The notes under the pieces: model-generated
What the model was told of the DNA's origin: nothing
Databases searched by the model: none
The model's input: only the letters and a program-made list of their open reading frames with translations
Position numbers and translations under genes: made by a program
NCBI GenBank assembly: GCA_037384645.1
Contig: JARRNT010000050.1
Location: 1 to 28,967, forward strand
Source: RI-92 sp037384645
Lineage (GTDB): Bacteria > Pseudomonadota > Gammaproteobacteria > UBA6429 > Thiohalophilaceae
Length of the DNA: 28,967 nucleotides
Reading direction: 5' to 3'
Shown here: positions 28,955 through 28,967 of the stretch, in pieces
Layout of the letters: every line of letters starts with the position of its first letter
Position numbering within the stretch: the first letter of the stretch is position 1

Positions 28955-28967
28955 ATAAATTGGTGAT

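Noticed and set aside
28895..28967. A tRNA gene on the minus strand at the window end
   Set aside because: T-loop and stem spacing do not form a cloverleaf, and the anticodon-like stem is 8 bp with a 3-base loop.
1..28967. CRISPR array, insertion sequence or phage gene
   Set aside because: No regularly spaced repeats, transposase, integrase or phage motif was found on either strand.

Overview
The window reads as a chromosomal segment of a non-model gammaproteobacterium, GC-moderate (a little above 50% by eye) and densely coding. The best evidence is gene order. The run gyrA - serC - (serA) - pheA - hisC - tyrA - aroA - (manC) - cmk - rpsA - ihfB, with mtnA, mtaD, ubiG, a mupP-type phosphatase and yciK on the other side of gyrA, is the arrangement known from Pseudomonas and relatives. 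Here it carries extra genes: squalene synthesis, rmuC, serA and a GDP-mannose enzyme. I see no transposase, phage gene, rRNA, convincing tRNA or CRISPR array.

Region 1 (1-3637, minus strand): hpnC, hpnD and hpnE, the three-enzyme route from farnesyl diphosphate to squalene, are coupled end to end with an SDR gene (yciK) that runs off the window. A 73-residue membrane protein is divergent from hpnC. Region 2 (3935-8261, minus strand): mtaD, ubiG, a small tail-anchored protein, a mupP/gph-like HAD phosphatase and rmuC lie close together or overlap. mtaD is divergent from mtnA (8326-9393), so two methylthioadenosine-salvage genes share a 64-bp start region. Region 3 (9394-9998): about 600 bases without a credible gene, ending in the gyrA promoter region.

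Region 4 (9999-21315, plus strand): gyrA is followed by a tightly packed biosynthetic series. serC and serA serve serine; pheA, hisC, tyrA and aroA serve aromatic amino acids; manC makes GDP-mannose; cmk phosphorylates CMP/dCMP. Several junctions are 4-base overlaps or gaps of a few bases. Region 5 (21388-25697): rpsA with a structured leader, ihfB followed by a strong terminator, then lapA-lapB-pyrF, linking LPS control with pyrimidine synthesis. Region 6 (25810-28581): a secreted ComEA-like protein with its own terminator, then ugd-galU for UDP-glucose and UDP-glucuronate. Region 7 (28582-28967): non-coding DNA with several short hairpins, a terminator-like stem-loop and a second folded unit at the window edge.

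Most genes are ordinary housekeeping genes. The best candidate anomaly is pheA. Its C-terminal ACT regulatory domain lacks about 41 residues in frame, including the segment where the phenylalanine-binding ESRP motif should be, while the last 20 residues are intact. Next come the structured intergenic DNA after galU, the rpsA leader, alanine at gyrase position 83, and the non-standard insertions in the conserved gene order. I found no clear sign of a wholly new multi-gene system.
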